64,000 bases of DNA from UBA10677 sp045532295 (GTDB lineage: Bacteria; Bacillota; Clostridia; Christensenellales; Pumilibacteraceae). The translations under genes and the position numbers were made by a program. The notes beneath the pieces are model-generated. The model was not told where the DNA came from. It worked only from the letters and a program-made list of their open reading frames with translations, and searched no databases. The DNA lies in contig JAZSFP010000027.1 in assembly GCA_045532295.1 (NCBI GenBank), positions 1 to 64,000 of the forward strand. The letters are read 5' to 3'. This document shows positions 44,678-52,860 of the stretch, piece after piece. Positions within the stretch are counted from its first letter, which is position 1. Every line of letters starts with the position of its first letter.

Positions 44678-45049
44678 ATGATTGAGCAAAAACCAAAAAC
44701 TGAACATACCCCTCACCCCTTGCCACCCTCGACGAGACTTTATATCATCTTAGAGACGGTAGCGGGTGCGCTCGCGCTATTGCTCACGATAGGCTCGCTC
44801 GTCGTCTTTAAAATCGACGCAGGCTGGGGAGCAAGGATTTTCGGTTGGTTTTTTTACCCCTCGGTACTATTCATCGTAATAACGCTTTTCCTCGGTATAA
44901 CTCAACTTTTGCGAGGCTTTGAACTGACCATCTTTTTACCAATGTTGCCCGCAATTTTTGCAACCGTATGCATTTTTTTGATGATAGGATACCAAATTGC
45001 GCTATGGGGAACAGTGTATATTCCGCCCTTTGCAATAATTAAATTATAA
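44678..45049 (+). CDS. Hypothetical four-helix membrane protein
   Basis: 123 aa from the ATG at 44678. An earlier ATG at 44630 lies upstream of the promoter and is rejected. A short polar N-terminus leads to four hydrophobic segments (about 20-44, 48-72, 78-96, 98-120). No family is recognised. There is no Shine-Dalgarno; the -10 box ends 6 nt before the ATG, which predicts a leaderless mRNA. It lies alone between two terminators. Confidence 0.75.
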   Translation: MIEQKPKTEHTPHPLPPSTRLYIILETVAGALALLLTIGSLVVFKIDAGWGARIFGWFFYPSVLFIVITLFLGITQLLRGFELTIFLPMLPAIFATVCIFLMIGYQIALWGTVYIPPFAIIKL

Positions 45050-45055
45050 ATAAAA

Positions 45056-45086
45056 AAAGCCCGTTACGATAAAAGTAACGGGCTTT
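45056..45086. terminator. Bidirectional terminator before the VirD4-like gene
   Basis: AAAGCCCGTTAC/GTAACGGGCTTT stem between convergent genes. Confidence 0.9.
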
Positions 45087-45090
45087 AGTT

Positions 45091-46920
45091 TTAGAAAAAT
45101 TCGTCTTCGTCAATCTCTTCTAAAAGAGGCGCGAAAGTAAACTTATCGGACATAAACGGCTCGATATTGATGGGCGCGAAGTCGCGGTAAGCGTTGCGGT
45201 CTCTAAAGTGCGTAAAGTCGCCTGCCTCTGCGCAAACGTAGGAGCGGATATACTGCGATTTAATAACGGGCAAGTATAAACGCTTAACGAACATTTCGCC
45301 TTCTTTAATGAGGTCAAGACTACTTACGGGGATAACGGCAACCTCGGTAAGCGAGGTGTCGGAGGGGGAGAGTCTACTTTGGAGCGAGGGTACCCAACGG
45401 TTACCACACTCTTTGGAAAACTTTTCCTTGGTTGCGCGTGATTGCGCGCCGAGGAAGATCTGACCGTTACAGTTATCGCAAATAACGGTAGCCTTCTCTT
45501 TAGAGTAAACGATATCAATCTGTTCGTAGGACTGAACGACGAGGTGGAACCAAATATTTCTCGAACGAGAGGTTGCGATTTTGTTTTCAAAGTCGCGGAT
45601 TTCGGGGATATTACCGAATTCGTCGAGAAGGAAGTGAAGGGGGCGAGTAGTGGGCGCGCCATTGTCGGTCTTCATAGACGCCTCCGCCTTTTCAAGCGCG
45701 TGACGGTAAACCCAGTCAATGAACATACCTGCAACGGTAAAGTCGCTCTTGTCGTAGTCGCGCGTGATATTGAAAATAGCGTAGGGTTGGTCGCCGAGGT
45801 TATCAAGGTCGATAGTGCAACCGGTAGTTAGAGCGAAAATATGACCTTGGAACCAGTCCTTAGTCGCGCCTTCGAACACACCGCAGTAACTTCTCATAGT
45901 GTTAGGCGCGTTGTTGAGGGCAACGTTGAGGTGAATAACTGCGCGACGGCTTTTGTTTTTGAGGAGCGGATGCTGATGAAGTTCGCATTTTTTATCGCCC
46001 GTAAGGTCCATACGCAGTCTATCGTAGTATTGCTGGATAGTGTAGAAAGTCATCATATCCTTGGTAAAACCGCTGTCGGGGAAGGACGCGTCTTCGAGCA
46101 TACAAAGGATTATGCCTTTAAGAAGTTGTTGCGCGCCGAACTCCCAACTTGCGTCCGTTTTCGACTGAACTTTAATCATCATATTAGCGAACTGATTTAC
46201 CATAGCGTTGATTTCCGCGTCGAGATAATCGCGACGGAAAGCAAGATAGTTATCAAAAGTCGCGCCGTTGGGGAAAGCCTTGCCGTCGTATTCGATAAAG
46301 GACTCGCCGTCAAATTCTTTCTCGTCCGCGTAAAGTTCTAAGGCCGGCTCGGGCGCGCCGAGACGGAACTTGCAACTCTTTCCAAGGTTTGCTCTATACA
46401 TCTGTTTATCGTACATTTCAAGCAGGGGATTCCATTTGTCCGAGCGAGTAATGTCCTTAAAGTTAAGCACGTAGAGTTTATAGCCTTGCTGAGCAAGATG
46501 ATGAGCGTTATGCTCGAAAAGTTCGCCTTTGGGGTCGGTTATGAAGATATTAGGCTTATTTTTCTGCGACGATATAGCGCGAAGTTGCGGTTCGATACAG
46601 CCCGTCGTCTTACCGCTACCCGTAGTACCCACGTAAAGTTCGTGCATAGTGGGCATATAGTGGAAACGAAGGTTGCATTTTTCCTTGCGCTCGGGCGAAA
46701 GACGGCGGTATTCTTCCGTCGAATAAGCCTTGCCCGTCTCGTCAATATAGTCGCTCGCAACGGGATAGCCTTCCATTTCCGTATTCGGTAAATCCTTGTA
46801 TAAAACGCTTACGTGTTTTCTTTTTGCGGTCAAGTCGGTGTACTTGATGACGGTGGAATTTTCTAAATATTCGTCTACGTAACGCGAAAGTCTTTCTTCG
46901 GTAATAGAGCCTCTAATCAT
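45091..46920 (-). CDS. Orphan VirD4/TraG-like coupling ATPase
   Basis: 609 aa. In conjugation such hexameric ATPases pump DNA or proteins into a type IV channel. Signs: Walker A GTTGSGKTTG (98-107), IFITDPKGELFEHNA (typical of TraG/VirD4), and Walker B RPLHFLLDEFGNIPEI (about 420-435), then SRSRNIWFHLVVQS. Unlike most VirD4 proteins it has no N-terminal membrane helices, so it is soluble or tethered by a partner. No relaxase, VirB4, VirB6 or integrase gene is near. Codon use matches the host. AAGGAG precedes the ATG; it follows the gene at 46932 by 11 nt in one operon. Confidence 0.85.
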   Translation of the reverse strand: MIRGSITEERLSRYVDEYLENSTVIKYTDLTAKRKHVSVLYKDLPNTEMEGYPVASDYIDETGKAYSTEEYRRLSPERKEKCNLRFHYMPTMHELYVGTTGSGKTTGCIEPQLRAISSQKNKPNIFITDPKGELFEHNAHHLAQQGYKLYVLNFKDITRSDKWNPLLEMYDKQMYRANLGKSCKFRLGAPEPALELYADEKEFDGESFIEYDGKAFPNGATFDNYLAFRRDYLDAEINAMVNQFANMMIKVQSKTDASWEFGAQQLLKGIILCMLEDASFPDSGFTKDMMTFYTIQQYYDRLRMDLTGDKKCELHQHPLLKNKSRRAVIHLNVALNNAPNTMRSYCGVFEGATKDWFQGHIFALTTGCTIDLDNLGDQPYAIFNITRDYDKSDFTVAGMFIDWVYRHALEKAEASMKTDNGAPTTRPLHFLLDEFGNIPEIRDFENKIATSRSRNIWFHLVVQSYEQIDIVYSKEKATVICDNCNGQIFLGAQSRATKEKFSKECGNRWVPSLQSRLSPSDTSLTEVAVIPVSSLDLIKEGEMFVKRLYLPVIKSQYIRSYVCAEAGDFTHFRDRNAYRDFAPINIEPFMSDKFTFAPLLEEIDEDEFF

Positions 46921-46931
46921 ATCAATTCTCC

Positions 46932-47852
46932 TTAAAATCCGAGAGTGCGTTTAGGACGAGAGGAAGAGTTGGTTATCTCTTTCCACGCCTGCGAGCGATA
47001 GTTGTTTATGTGGAACATTTTCTGGTAATAGTCGAGCGAGGGGGAAGTTATTGCCTCGATAAAGGAAAAGTCAATGTTCTTTACCCCAAGCGAGTGTACT
47101 ACGTCTTGGAAAATAGAGGAAATGTACACGAAAGTAGTAAGAGCGTCTTCGCTATACTTGTCTTTCTCGTCGTCGGGTATAACCGTTATGCCCGAGCGAA
47201 GATACTCTTCACAGAGCGCGGTAATTTCTCCCCAAAGGTTGCTCTTTTCCTCGTCGCCGTTAAGCGAGTAAACGAAGGAAAGGTAGTGCATTGAGGGGAT
47301 ATCGCCCCAAAACGCGCATTGAGTAAGGCGCATAATGGCGCGAGAGTAGTCCTTTTTGCAACCTATTCCAAGCGTCTTTAATATTCCCACTTGGCGAGTT
47401 GCGATTAAGTTACCAGACGCGCTCGTCATTTCAATTTTGTTAAAGCGGATATTCGATTGATAGGTTTTGTAGTGCGAATAGTCGAACCAACCCTCGTAAG
47501 CGTCGTCGAAGTCCGCGCGACCGTCGTTCTTCTTGCCGATTTTTTGTAAGGTGGAAAGCACGTCGCCTTTAATATCGAAGAGCGAGTCAACGTCGGTGTA
47601 TTCGTCGCCGTACGCTCTATCGGAATATACTGCTTGCTGGTCAATCGTTCTTCCAAGTTTAGTCAGTTCGCCGAGAATAACGCAAACGCACTCTTCCACG
47701 AAAGAGGGCTTAAGTTTGTAAGCCTTACCGATAAAGCGGATAATTTTTCTCGAGTCTTCCGCGAACGCAATGGTTTGAGAGTTGGACATAATGGTGCTTG
47801 ACAGTACCATATTGTAGAACGCCTCGTAATTTTGAAAAACTTGTTTAATCAT
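46932..47852 (-). CDS. Hypothetical helical-repeat protein, operon partner of the VirD4-like ATPase
   Basis: 306 aa, no signal peptide or membrane helix. Residues about 165-225 look like a Sel1/TPR-type pair (LGIGCKKDYSRAIMRLTQCAFWGDIPSMHYLSF). The rest is mostly helical and not recognised. It is the first gene of the operon with the VirD4-like ATPase, so it may be an adaptor or substrate receptor (inference). GGGAGAAAG precedes the ATG. Confidence 0.75.
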   Translation of the reverse strand: MIKQVFQNYEAFYNMVLSSTIMSNSQTIAFAEDSRKIIRFIGKAYKLKPSFVEECVCVILGELTKLGRTIDQQAVYSDRAYGDEYTDVDSLFDIKGDVLSTLQKIGKKNDGRADFDDAYEGWFDYSHYKTYQSNIRFNKIEMTSASGNLIATRQVGILKTLGIGCKKDYSRAIMRLTQCAFWGDIPSMHYLSFVYSLNGDEEKSNLWGEITALCEEYLRSGITVIPDDEKDKYSEDALTTFVYISSIFQDVVHSLGVKNIDFSFIEAITSPSLDYYQKMFHINNYRSQAWKEITNSSSRPKRTLGF

Positions 47853-47897
47853 AAAACTTTCTCCCGTTTTGACCTAAAGTCGCCGAATATCAGCATT

Positions 47898-47927
47898 ATT
47901 ATACATTAAATATTACGATTTTGTCAA
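47898..47927 (-). promoter_or_regulatory. Promoter of the VirD4-like operon
   Basis: Minus-strand TTGACA (47927-47922), 18-nt spacer, TATAAT (47903-47898). Confidence 0.8.
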
Positions 47928-47945
47928 TAATATGCGCGTTAAATA

Positions 47946-47974
47946 TTGACTTATTTGTTTTATAGTGTTATAAT
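47946..47974 (+). promoter_or_regulatory. Promoter of the YbjN-like gene
   Basis: TTGACT (47946-47951), 17-nt spacer, TATAAT (47969-47974). Its -35 box lies 18 bp from that of the divergent VirD4 operon. Confidence 0.8.
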
Positions 47975-48024
47975 CATATTATTAAGATTATTATTTGCGC
48001 TCACGCGCGCATAGGAGGAATATT

Positions 48025-48504
48025 ATGACTATTGAAGAAAGAAGAACCAAAAGCGCTTTCGATACTTTCTGCGCTTATTTTGACGGTAGAAACCTTAAGT
48101 ATACCACCGAGACTACCGAAACGGGCTACAAAATTAGCATTAGCGGTAAGGGTGACGACTTGACTATGAGTTTTAACATCTATTTTAACTCCAAGTATCA
48201 ACTCATTTCCATCCTTTCGCAAATGCCTTTCAACGTTGAAAAGGAAAAGATTGCTGACGGCGCCGTTGCTTGCGCAATTATTACCGATAACCTTCGCGAA
48301 GGTAGTTTCGACTTTAATATCGATTCCGGAGCAATTTTCTTCCGTATCACTTCCTCTTATATGGGTATGGAAGTTTCTCACGACCTCTGCGCTCATATGT
48401 TTGAAATCTCTACCTACACCGTAGACAGATACAACGACAAGTTGTTTATGCTCGCTAAAGGCGGATATAGTACCTCGGAACTCTATAAATTCGTTAAAGG
48501 TTAA
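48025..48504 (+). CDS. YbjN-like small protein
   Basis: 159 aa from the ATG at 48025 (AGGAGG 7 nt upstream); a frame start at 47995 has no such site. The alternating strand-helix pattern (FDTFCAYFDGRNLKYTTE, MSFNIYFNSKYQLISILSQMPF, GSFDFNIDSGAIFFRITSSY) resembles the YbjN/type III chaperone fold. YbjN-like proteins bind partner proteins. It is divergent from the VirD4-like operon and may belong with it. Weak similarity, so the family call is tentative. Confidence 0.6.
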   Translation: MTIEERRTKSAFDTFCAYFDGRNLKYTTETTETGYKISISGKGDDLTMSFNIYFNSKYQLISILSQMPFNVEKEKIADGAVACAIITDNLREGSFDFNIDSGAIFFRITSSYMGMEVSHDLCAHMFEISTYTVDRYNDKLFMLAKGGYSTSELYKFVKG

Positions 48505-48510
48505 TTTTTG

Positions 48511-48710
48511 AGCGGTCTTTTTGAGCCCTTTCGCCCGTCCCCTCGGTCAACGTGCGTTCGGCACGCCTCCCTCGTGGGCGAACGAAATCATCTCAAAAAC
48601 CTACGCTCAAAACGGTCTTTTTGAGCCCTTTTGCTCGTCCCCTCGGTCAACGTGCGTTCGGCACGCCTCCCTCGTGGGCGAACGAAATCATCTCAAAAGC
48701 CTATACTCAA
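48511..48710. repeat. Two tandem 100-bp repeats with a conserved hairpin
   Basis: Units 48511-48610 and 48611-48710 are almost identical and have an exact 100-bp period. Each has CTCGGTCAA, then CGTGC-GTTCG-GCACG (a 5-bp stem), then CCTCCCTCG. The core resembles the repeats at 59854-59885 and 59968-59998. Small frames inside are by-products of the repeat. The remaining gap to 48805 holds only the start region of the next gene. Confidence 0.85.
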
Positions 48711-48805
48711 CAGTATAGAGAAGTTTACCGAAATTAAATTACTAACAACTAAAAAAACGAAACGCGACGGCATTTATTTGCCGTCGTTTTACGAAGGAGA
48801 GAAAA

Positions 48806-51055
48806 ATGGACGCAATATCTTACGCCGTCGTGGGCGTTTGCATCGTTATAATGGCAATAACGGTGCTTTCGACTGCGATAAGGATGATTATTCTTGACCG
48901 CGAAAAGAGGCTTGAATACATACGCGAGACGCGTGGAAAGTTCATAGTTATATATATCGTCGCTTTGCCCCTTTACATAATCGGCGCGCTTTATAGCGGT
49001 ATGGGAGTATGGGAGGCGATAGTAACCTCGGTTGCGTGTATGGTAGAACTGGTTATCCTCAAGTTTGAAACCGCGCCGGTGGTTGATTTAGTAGAGAGCA
49101 ACGCTTTCTACTCGTTTGCGCTTAACTTCTGTTTCGTAATGATAGCGCTCAACCTCATTTTATTAGCGACGAGCGTTTTTGCGGAAAATCTCTCTAACGC
49201 GTTTAGAAAATTGAGCGTTTGCCGTTTTAGCAAAGAGGCGCTCGTAGTCGTGGGATTTAGCGAAGAGAATAAGCAAATTCTCGACAGCGCGAAAACGGAC
49301 GCAACTATGCTCGTTTGCGAGAAGAGTGACGAAGAAGTGCTTGACTACGCGTATATAAACCGTCACGCTTACGCAACGCTCACGGAAGACTTGGGCGCGC
49401 AAATAACTTCGCTTTTCGGCTCGATGAAGAAAAAGAAAGTCAAGGTTATCGTCAATACCGGTGACGACGCCAAAAACCTCGTTCTCGTTAAAAGTTTAGT
49501 ATCTATAATGGAAAAACTAACGATGGACAGCGCGGAAATAGGGCTTGACAGAGGCGTTAGCGTTTGGGTATTCGGCGAGCAAACGAACAAGGAAGTTTTC
49601 CTACACTTCGTTAAAAAGAGCAAGGGCAGAGTGCATTTTATTAATAAGCACACGCTCGTTGCAAAGGACTTCACCTCGCGCTATCCCATCACGAAGTTTA
49701 TGGATAGCCGTCATATCGACTACGATAGCGCAACGGTTAAAAGCGAAATTAAACCCTCGATTATTATGCTTGGGTTTGGCGAGACTTCTCGAAGTCTATT
49801 GCTTACGCTCGTTGCAAACAATCAACTGATGACGAAAAAGAACGGCGCGCTCTTAGCAAAGCCCATTACTTATCGCGTATACGATAAAAAGGCGAGCGAG
49901 AACGACAAGAACCTTAACCACACTTTCTTCCGTTATATTCGCGAATTTAACGGAGTAAACAAAAAAGGATATCTGCCCGTTCCTCCTAATCCCGCTATCG
50001 TTTCGTTTGAAAATAAGGATATAAACGACAAGGATTTTTACGAGACGCTTAAAAAGGATTTAAGCGGAGAAGGTAAGCAAATTCCTTATACGTATATAAT
50101 AATTGATTACGAAAACGATATGGAAAACCTCGATATTGCAGAGAAACTTTCAGAAAAACTTATTGAGTGGAACGCTCGAGAAGTTAAAATCTTTACGCGC
50201 GTAGCAAGTAGTAGGCTTGGTGGCGAAGTTGCGAAAGAATACGGCACGACTTCGGGATTTATCTGCTACGGAAACGAGGGCGATATCGTCTTTAACGAGA
50301 GCGATATAATGGCTGAGAGTAACGAGAAAATGGCTAAAGACAGACACCTTTGCTACGCTTTAGAAGATAGCGAAAAGGGGGATAACGAGCCTAAGCCGAC
50401 GGACAAAAAACTACTAAAAGAGTGGAAAAAGAAGAAGGCGGAAAAGGAGCGCGCCGTTTTAGAAAAGGCAACGGAGAAGTGGTTTGAACGCTGGGAACAG
50501 ATTCAGCGCGACAGCAATTCTTACGGCGTAATGTCGCTCCGACTTAAACTCAATCTTCTTGGCTTTGACTATACTGAACGCGCAAAGGACGAGAAGGGCG
50601 AGGACGCTTTAGCGGAAGAATTTAAGCAAAGATACGAGAAAAACGACCCCGTGCTTTACGAGGGCGAGCCGATAGAAGTTTTAGACGGCAAGCGCGCGGT
50701 TGACTACGGCGAGTGCAATTTTAAAAGCGGAACTGCTCGATATAATTTGGCTGTTTTAGAGCATCAACGCTGGAATAGTTACGAAATAATTAACGGCTAC
50801 GTACCCGCCTCTATTGAGGAAATGCGTACTCTTGATAAGCAAACGATGATAAAGACGCGCAAACACGCTAACATTACCACTTTCGAGGGGCTTTACGAGT
50901 ACCGCAAAATGATGCTTGAAGAGGCGCTCAAGACAAACGAAGATGGCAAAACGCTCACCGAGGCGGACTTTGACGTGATTAAGTACGATTATCAACTTCT
51001 TGACGACGCGCTTTGGTTACTTAAACGCAACGGGCTTAAATTAATCAAAAAATGA
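48806..51055 (+). CDS. Membrane protein with two TrkA-N-like domains and a C-terminal RyR-like domain
   Basis: 749 aa. Four membrane helices (about 5-28, 47-66, 70-87, 101-125) show no clear K+-filter sequence. Two Rossmann-like domains of the TrkA-N/RCK type follow (EALVVVGFSEENKQILDSA near 145; SIIMLGFGETSRSLLLTLV near 320). A charged helix (about 520-560) leads to a RyR-like segment (LAVLEHQRWNSYEIINGYVP, residues about 660-720). TrkA-N domains bind NAD(H) or nucleotides; RyR-type domains in bacteria are proposed ligand sensors. It is therefore a candidate nucleotide-gated membrane sensor or effector. GAAGGAG precedes the ATG; the stop overlaps the next gene. Confidence 0.75.
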   Translation: MDAISYAVVGVCIVIMAITVLSTAIRMIILDREKRLEYIRETRGKFIVIYIVALPLYIIGALYSGMGVWEAIVTSVACMVELVILKFETAPVVDLVESNAFYSFALNFCFVMIALNLILLATSVFAENLSNAFRKLSVCRFSKEALVVVGFSEENKQILDSAKTDATMLVCEKSDEEVLDYAYINRHAYATLTEDLGAQITSLFGSMKKKKVKVIVNTGDDAKNLVLVKSLVSIMEKLTMDSAEIGLDRGVSVWVFGEQTNKEVFLHFVKKSKGRVHFINKHTLVAKDFTSRYPITKFMDSRHIDYDSATVKSEIKPSIIMLGFGETSRSLLLTLVANNQLMTKKNGALLAKPITYRVYDKKASENDKNLNHTFFRYIREFNGVNKKGYLPVPPNPAIVSFENKDINDKDFYETLKKDLSGEGKQIPYTYIIIDYENDMENLDIAEKLSEKLIEWNAREVKIFTRVASSRLGGEVAKEYGTTSGFICYGNEGDIVFNESDIMAESNEKMAKDRHLCYALEDSEKGDNEPKPTDKKLLKEWKKKKAEKERAVLEKATEKWFERWEQIQRDSNSYGVMSLRLKLNLLGFDYTERAKDEKGEDALAEEFKQRYEKNDPVLYEGEPIEVLDGKRAVDYGECNFKSGTARYNLAVLEHQRWNSYEIINGYVPASIEEMRTLDKQTMIKTRKHANITTFEGLYEYRKMMLEEALKTNEDGKTLTEADFDVIKYDYQLLDDALWLLKRNGLKLIKK

Positions 51056-52848
51056 GAAGAGTAATACTGACAATTTTATCTTGTATGCTCTTGCTCTTTG
51101 GGTGCAGTTCGCCCGTAGCCGTAGACGAAGGGATAGTTCACGGCGGTAGGATTGCCAAAACGCAAACGCTATTTTACGAAAACGGCAAAAGCGAGTACGC
51201 AATCGTTCGCGAAAAAGATTGCTCCGAGAGTGAACTTTTGGCGGTTGAAGAAATAGTTTCTATCGTTCGTGGCGCAACGGGAATAACCTTGCCCGTACTT
51301 ACCGACGATAAATCTTACGGCGAGAAAATCATATCGGTTGGCGAAACGACTGCGTTAAAAAAGGCTAATATCGTTCCGCTTTGGTCGAAAATCGGTAGCG
51401 AGGGCTACGAACTACACACGGTAGGAAAATCGCTCTATTTAGTGGGTAGGGACGAGGGCGCGCTCAACGGCGCGTACGAACTTTTGTATCATCTCGTCGG
51501 CTTTCGGCAGTACAACGCTCATTATTATTCGCTGAGCAAGGAAAAAGCGGGATATTTGCCCGACCTGAGCGTTCGCGAAGTTCCTGATTTTTCGCATCGC
51601 ATAGCAAGTTACGGTTCGACTTTTTTAAGAGAACTGCCACGCCGTAGGATGAGAACGACGACGCTTGACGAAATTTTTATCGAGGGCGGTGGAGTACATA
51701 ATATTTTAAGAACGATACTTCCCTCCGATACGAGTAAAATGCAGTTTGATTATCGTATCGACCACCCCAAGTGGTTTAGCGAAGATAAAGGCAATCAACT
51801 TTGTTATACTGCGCGTGGCGACGAGAACGAATACGCGCTTTTGGTGGAAGAAATTGCCAGAAATATCAAAGAATTGCTGGAAAAAGACAAGTCGCGTAGC
51901 GCGTTTTCCATAACGCAAATGGATAACGGAGACTGGTGTGAGTGTAACGCTTGCTCTGCGATAACCGCTCGGTGTGGTTCGGCGTTCGCAACTCAAGTAC
52001 CGCTTATAAACGATATCGTAGAAAGTCTTGACGGGTACTTAAAAGAGCAAAACCGCGAAGTTGAGTTCGTGATTTTCTCTTACCAAGCAACTGCTACGCC
52101 TCCGACCACTTTAGAGGAAAAACTAAACGACAAAGTTTCCGTTTGGGTTGCGCCTATATCGGCTAACTATATTGACGGCGAAGAGGAAATTGCTAAAGCG
52201 CTGAGCGAGTGGAACAAGTACGCTAAAAGCGTTTGGTTTTGGGGCTACGACGCCTTTTTCCACAGTTACCTTACCCCCTATAACACCTACGGCTCAATGC
52301 AAGAAATCTTGACCTCGGCAAAGAGCGAAAGCGTTTCGCTCGTGTGGATGCAAGGCTCGTATAATACGAGCGAGAGTACGGGCTTTGACGATATTAAGAA
52401 CTACCTTTACTCTCGACTGTCTTGGAACACGGGCGAGAAAACGGACGAGTTGATCGACGATTATTTTACCGCCGTCTATCGTGAGGGCGCAGAGGAAATG
52501 AAACGCGCGTTCGACCTGCTTTTAGAGGAGTTTGACGCGCAAAAAAGCAAGGATTTGCCCTCGAGCATTTGGACGGTGACGGTGGACGAGGCGTGGTGGA
52601 GCGAAGAGGCTATGGAACAGATGCTATCTTTGATGGATAGCGCGAAGGAAAAGGTAAAAGCGAGCCTCACCGAAGACCCCGAATTTTATGAAATTGTAAC
52701 GAAAAACATTAACCGTGAGCGGATTTTTCCGCGACTTATACTAAATAAGGCGTACGGAAGAGAGGACGAGAGTTTGCTTTCCGACGCGCTAAGTTTATCC
52801 ATTACGATGTTTTCCGAAGTGCTTACGCTCGAGGATTATTTTAGTTAA
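51052..52848 (+). CDS. DUF4838-type lipoprotein
   Basis: 598 aa. A lipoprotein signal ends LLFGCSS (Cys18). Residues about 60-170 look like the N-terminal domain found before GH67/GH20-like barrels (SELLAVEEIVSIVRGATGI, then GYELHTVGKSLYLVGRDEGALNGAYELL). The rest matches DUF4838, a TIM-barrel-like family (FSITQMDNGDWCECNAC, VWFWGYDAFFHSY). It probably acts on extracellular glycans, but no activity can be stated. Its ATG overlaps the upstream stop (ATGA), an odd partner for a membrane sensor. Confidence 0.82.
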   Translation: MRRVILTILSCMLLLFGCSSPVAVDEGIVHGGRIAKTQTLFYENGKSEYAIVREKDCSESELLAVEEIVSIVRGATGITLPVLTDDKSYGEKIISVGETTALKKANIVPLWSKIGSEGYELHTVGKSLYLVGRDEGALNGAYELLYHLVGFRQYNAHYYSLSKEKAGYLPDLSVREVPDFSHRIASYGSTFLRELPRRRMRTTTLDEIFIEGGGVHNILRTILPSDTSKMQFDYRIDHPKWFSEDKGNQLCYTARGDENEYALLVEEIARNIKELLEKDKSRSAFSITQMDNGDWCECNACSAITARCGSAFATQVPLINDIVESLDGYLKEQNREVEFVIFSYQATATPPTTLEEKLNDKVSVWVAPISANYIDGEEEIAKALSEWNKYAKSVWFWGYDAFFHSYLTPYNTYGSMQEILTSAKSESVSLVWMQGSYNTSESTGFDDIKNYLYSRLSWNTGEKTDELIDDYFTAVYREGAEEMKRAFDLLLEEFDAQKSKDLPSSIWTVTVDEAWWSEEAMEQMLSLMDSAKEKVKASLTEDPEFYEIVTKNINRERIFPRLILNKAYGREDESLLSDALSLSITMFSEVLTLEDYFS

Positions 52849-52860
52849 AGAGGAATTACT

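Noticed and set aside
45091..47852. Integrative conjugative element
   Set aside because: Only a VirD4-like ATPase is present. There is no relaxase, VirB4, integrase or att site, and codon use matches the host.
48511..48710. Possible CRISPR array
   Set aside because: Only two units, the entire 100 bp is conserved, there are no unique spacers and no cas genes.
48521..48737. Small frames in the 48.5-kb repeats
   Set aside because: They are products of the 100-bp tandem repeat read in three frames, with repeated identical peptides and no ribosome binding site.
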